NCBI GenBank assembly: GCA_028291285.1
Contig: JAQGIJ010000410.1
Location: 1 to 5,355 of the forward strand
From: Phenylobacterium sp.
GTDB taxonomy: Bacteria; Pseudomonadota; Alphaproteobacteria; Caulobacterales; Caulobacteraceae
Direction of reading: 5' to 3'
DNA: 5,355 nt
The position numbers and the translations under genes are program-made. A model generated the notes under the pieces. It was given only the letters and a program-made list of their open reading frames with translations, had not been told where the DNA came from and did no database searches. Each line of letters starts with the position of its first letter. The first letter of the stretch is position 1. Shown here in pieces: positions 4,560 through 5,355 of the stretch.

Positions 4560-5355
4560 TCCCCTACCGGCCGAGGCCGGTCTGGCTGCCCTTTCACCAG
4601 AGCCTGGCGCGCTGGCGGGTGGTGGTGGCGCACCGGCGGGCGGGCAAGACGGTGGCGGCGCTGAACGGGCTGATCCGCACGGCCATGACCTGTGGCAAGC
4701 CGAACCCCCGCTGCGCCTACGTCGCGCCCTACCTGGGCCAGGCGAAGGCGGTGGCCTGGGACCACCTGAAGCGCTTCACCGCGCCGATCCCAGGCGTGAG
4801 CTGGAATGAGGCGGAGCTGCGCTGCGACCTGCCGAACGGCGGGCGGATCCGGCTGTTCGGCGCGGACAATCCGGACGCCCTTCGGGGTCTCTACCTGGAC
4901 GACGTCGACTGCGACGAGTTCGGCGACTGGGATCCGCGCGCCTGGACCGAGGTGATCCGGCCGGCGCTGTCGGACCGGCAGGGCCGGGCGACCTTCACCG
5001 GCACGCCCAGGGGCAAGAACAGCTTCTTCGAGCTGCGTGAGCGGGCGGCGCGCGGCGAGCCCGGCTGGGCGCTGTGGGAGCTGAAGGCATCGCAGACGGG
5101 ACTGCTCACGCCCGAGGAGCTGGCGGATGCGCGGGCCAGCATGGACGTCTCGGCCTATGCCCGGGAGTACGAGTGCAGCTTCGACGCCTCGGTGGAGGGC
5201 GCCTTTTACGCCACGGAGCTGGCGGCCTGCGAGGCCGAGGGGCGGTTCTGCCGGGCGCCGATCGAGCCCACCGTCCGCGTGGACACCTGGTGGGACCTGG
5301 GCATCGACGACGCCACCGCCATCTGGTTCGTCCAGGACGTCGGGCCCGAGCGGCG
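4556..5355 (+). CDS. terL: Phage terminase large subunit, C-terminus beyond window
   Basis: ATP-driven motor and nuclease that packages phage DNA into the prohead. The start is GTG 4556, overlapping the previous stop (GTGA). The frame stays open for 266 codons to the window edge. Seen: an N-terminal WLPFHQSLARWRVVVAHRRAGKT, whose AHRRAGKT (25-32) is the Walker A loop; YVAPYLGQAKAVAW (55-68), a helicase-like conserved segment; LYLDDVDCDEFGDW (112-125) with D120-E121 as Walker B and catalytic acid; and TGTPRGKN (148-155) as the coupling motif. DTWWDLGIDDATAIWF (243-258) opens the RNase H-like nuclease domain, with D247 the probable first metal ligand. The remaining nuclease acidic residues lie outside. 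All ATPase motifs are intact, so there is no sign of decay. Sampled GC is about 80% at 5041-5100, well above the lysozyme and the HNH domain. Confidence 0.96.
   Translation, partial: MIPYRPRPVWLPFHQSLARWRVVVAHRRAGKTVAALNGLIRTAMTCGKPNPRCAYVAPYLGQAKAVAWDHLKRFTAPIPGVSWNEAELRCDLPNGGRIRLFGADNPDALRGLYLDDVDCDEFGDWDPRAWTEVIRPALSDRQGRATFTGTPRGKNSFFELRERAARGEPGWALWELKASQTGLLTPEELADARASMDVSAYAREYECSFDASVEGAFYATELAACEAEGRFCRAPIEPTVRVDTWWDLGIDDATAIWFVQDVGPER

Overview
The window is a high-GC stretch (70-80% in the packaging genes by hand count of 60-base lines) of a double-stranded DNA tailed phage or prophage. The terminase-type proteins, codon use and GC fit an alphaproteobacterial host (Caulobacterales, Rhizobiales or similar). 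This assignment is inference from protein style only; no rRNA, tRNA or host gene is present. All credible genes lie on the + strand.

Layout. (1) 1-919: the C-terminal part of a GH24 (phage-type) lysozyme, followed by a small secreted protein with six cysteines. (2) 951-1394: the first copy of a ~444-bp direct repeat, containing a terminator-like hairpin, a nearly invariant leader and a 65-aa (or 61-aa) basic ORF. (3) 1475-2992: a 335-aa protein with a C-terminal HNH nuclease domain of the kind found in polymorphic toxins, followed by an acidic 161-aa protein, the natural immunity candidate. (4) 3010-3452: the second repeat copy, again with hairpin, leader and small ORF. (5) 3491-5355: phage genes in a tight row: a 253-aa virion-like protein made of two related beta-rich units, a 100-aa small-terminase-like protein, and the large terminase (ATPase motifs complete, nuclease domain cut by the window end).

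Interpretation. Lysis gene followed by packaging genes is an ordinary phage order. What is not ordinary is the ~2.06-kb unit (one repeat plus the HNH/acidic-protein pair) between them, bounded by a near-identical repeat on each side. The simplest reading is an effector-immunity cassette inserted into, or exchangeable at, a slot between lysis and packaging genes. The lysozyme plus secreted Cys-rich protein to the left may be the phage's own lysis pair, or an earlier cassette of the same kind (muramidase plus periplasmic inhibitor). The window cannot decide which, because the lysozyme N-terminus lies outside it. The main competing view of the HNH protein is a packaging-associated HNH nuclease, which many phages encode beside terminase.
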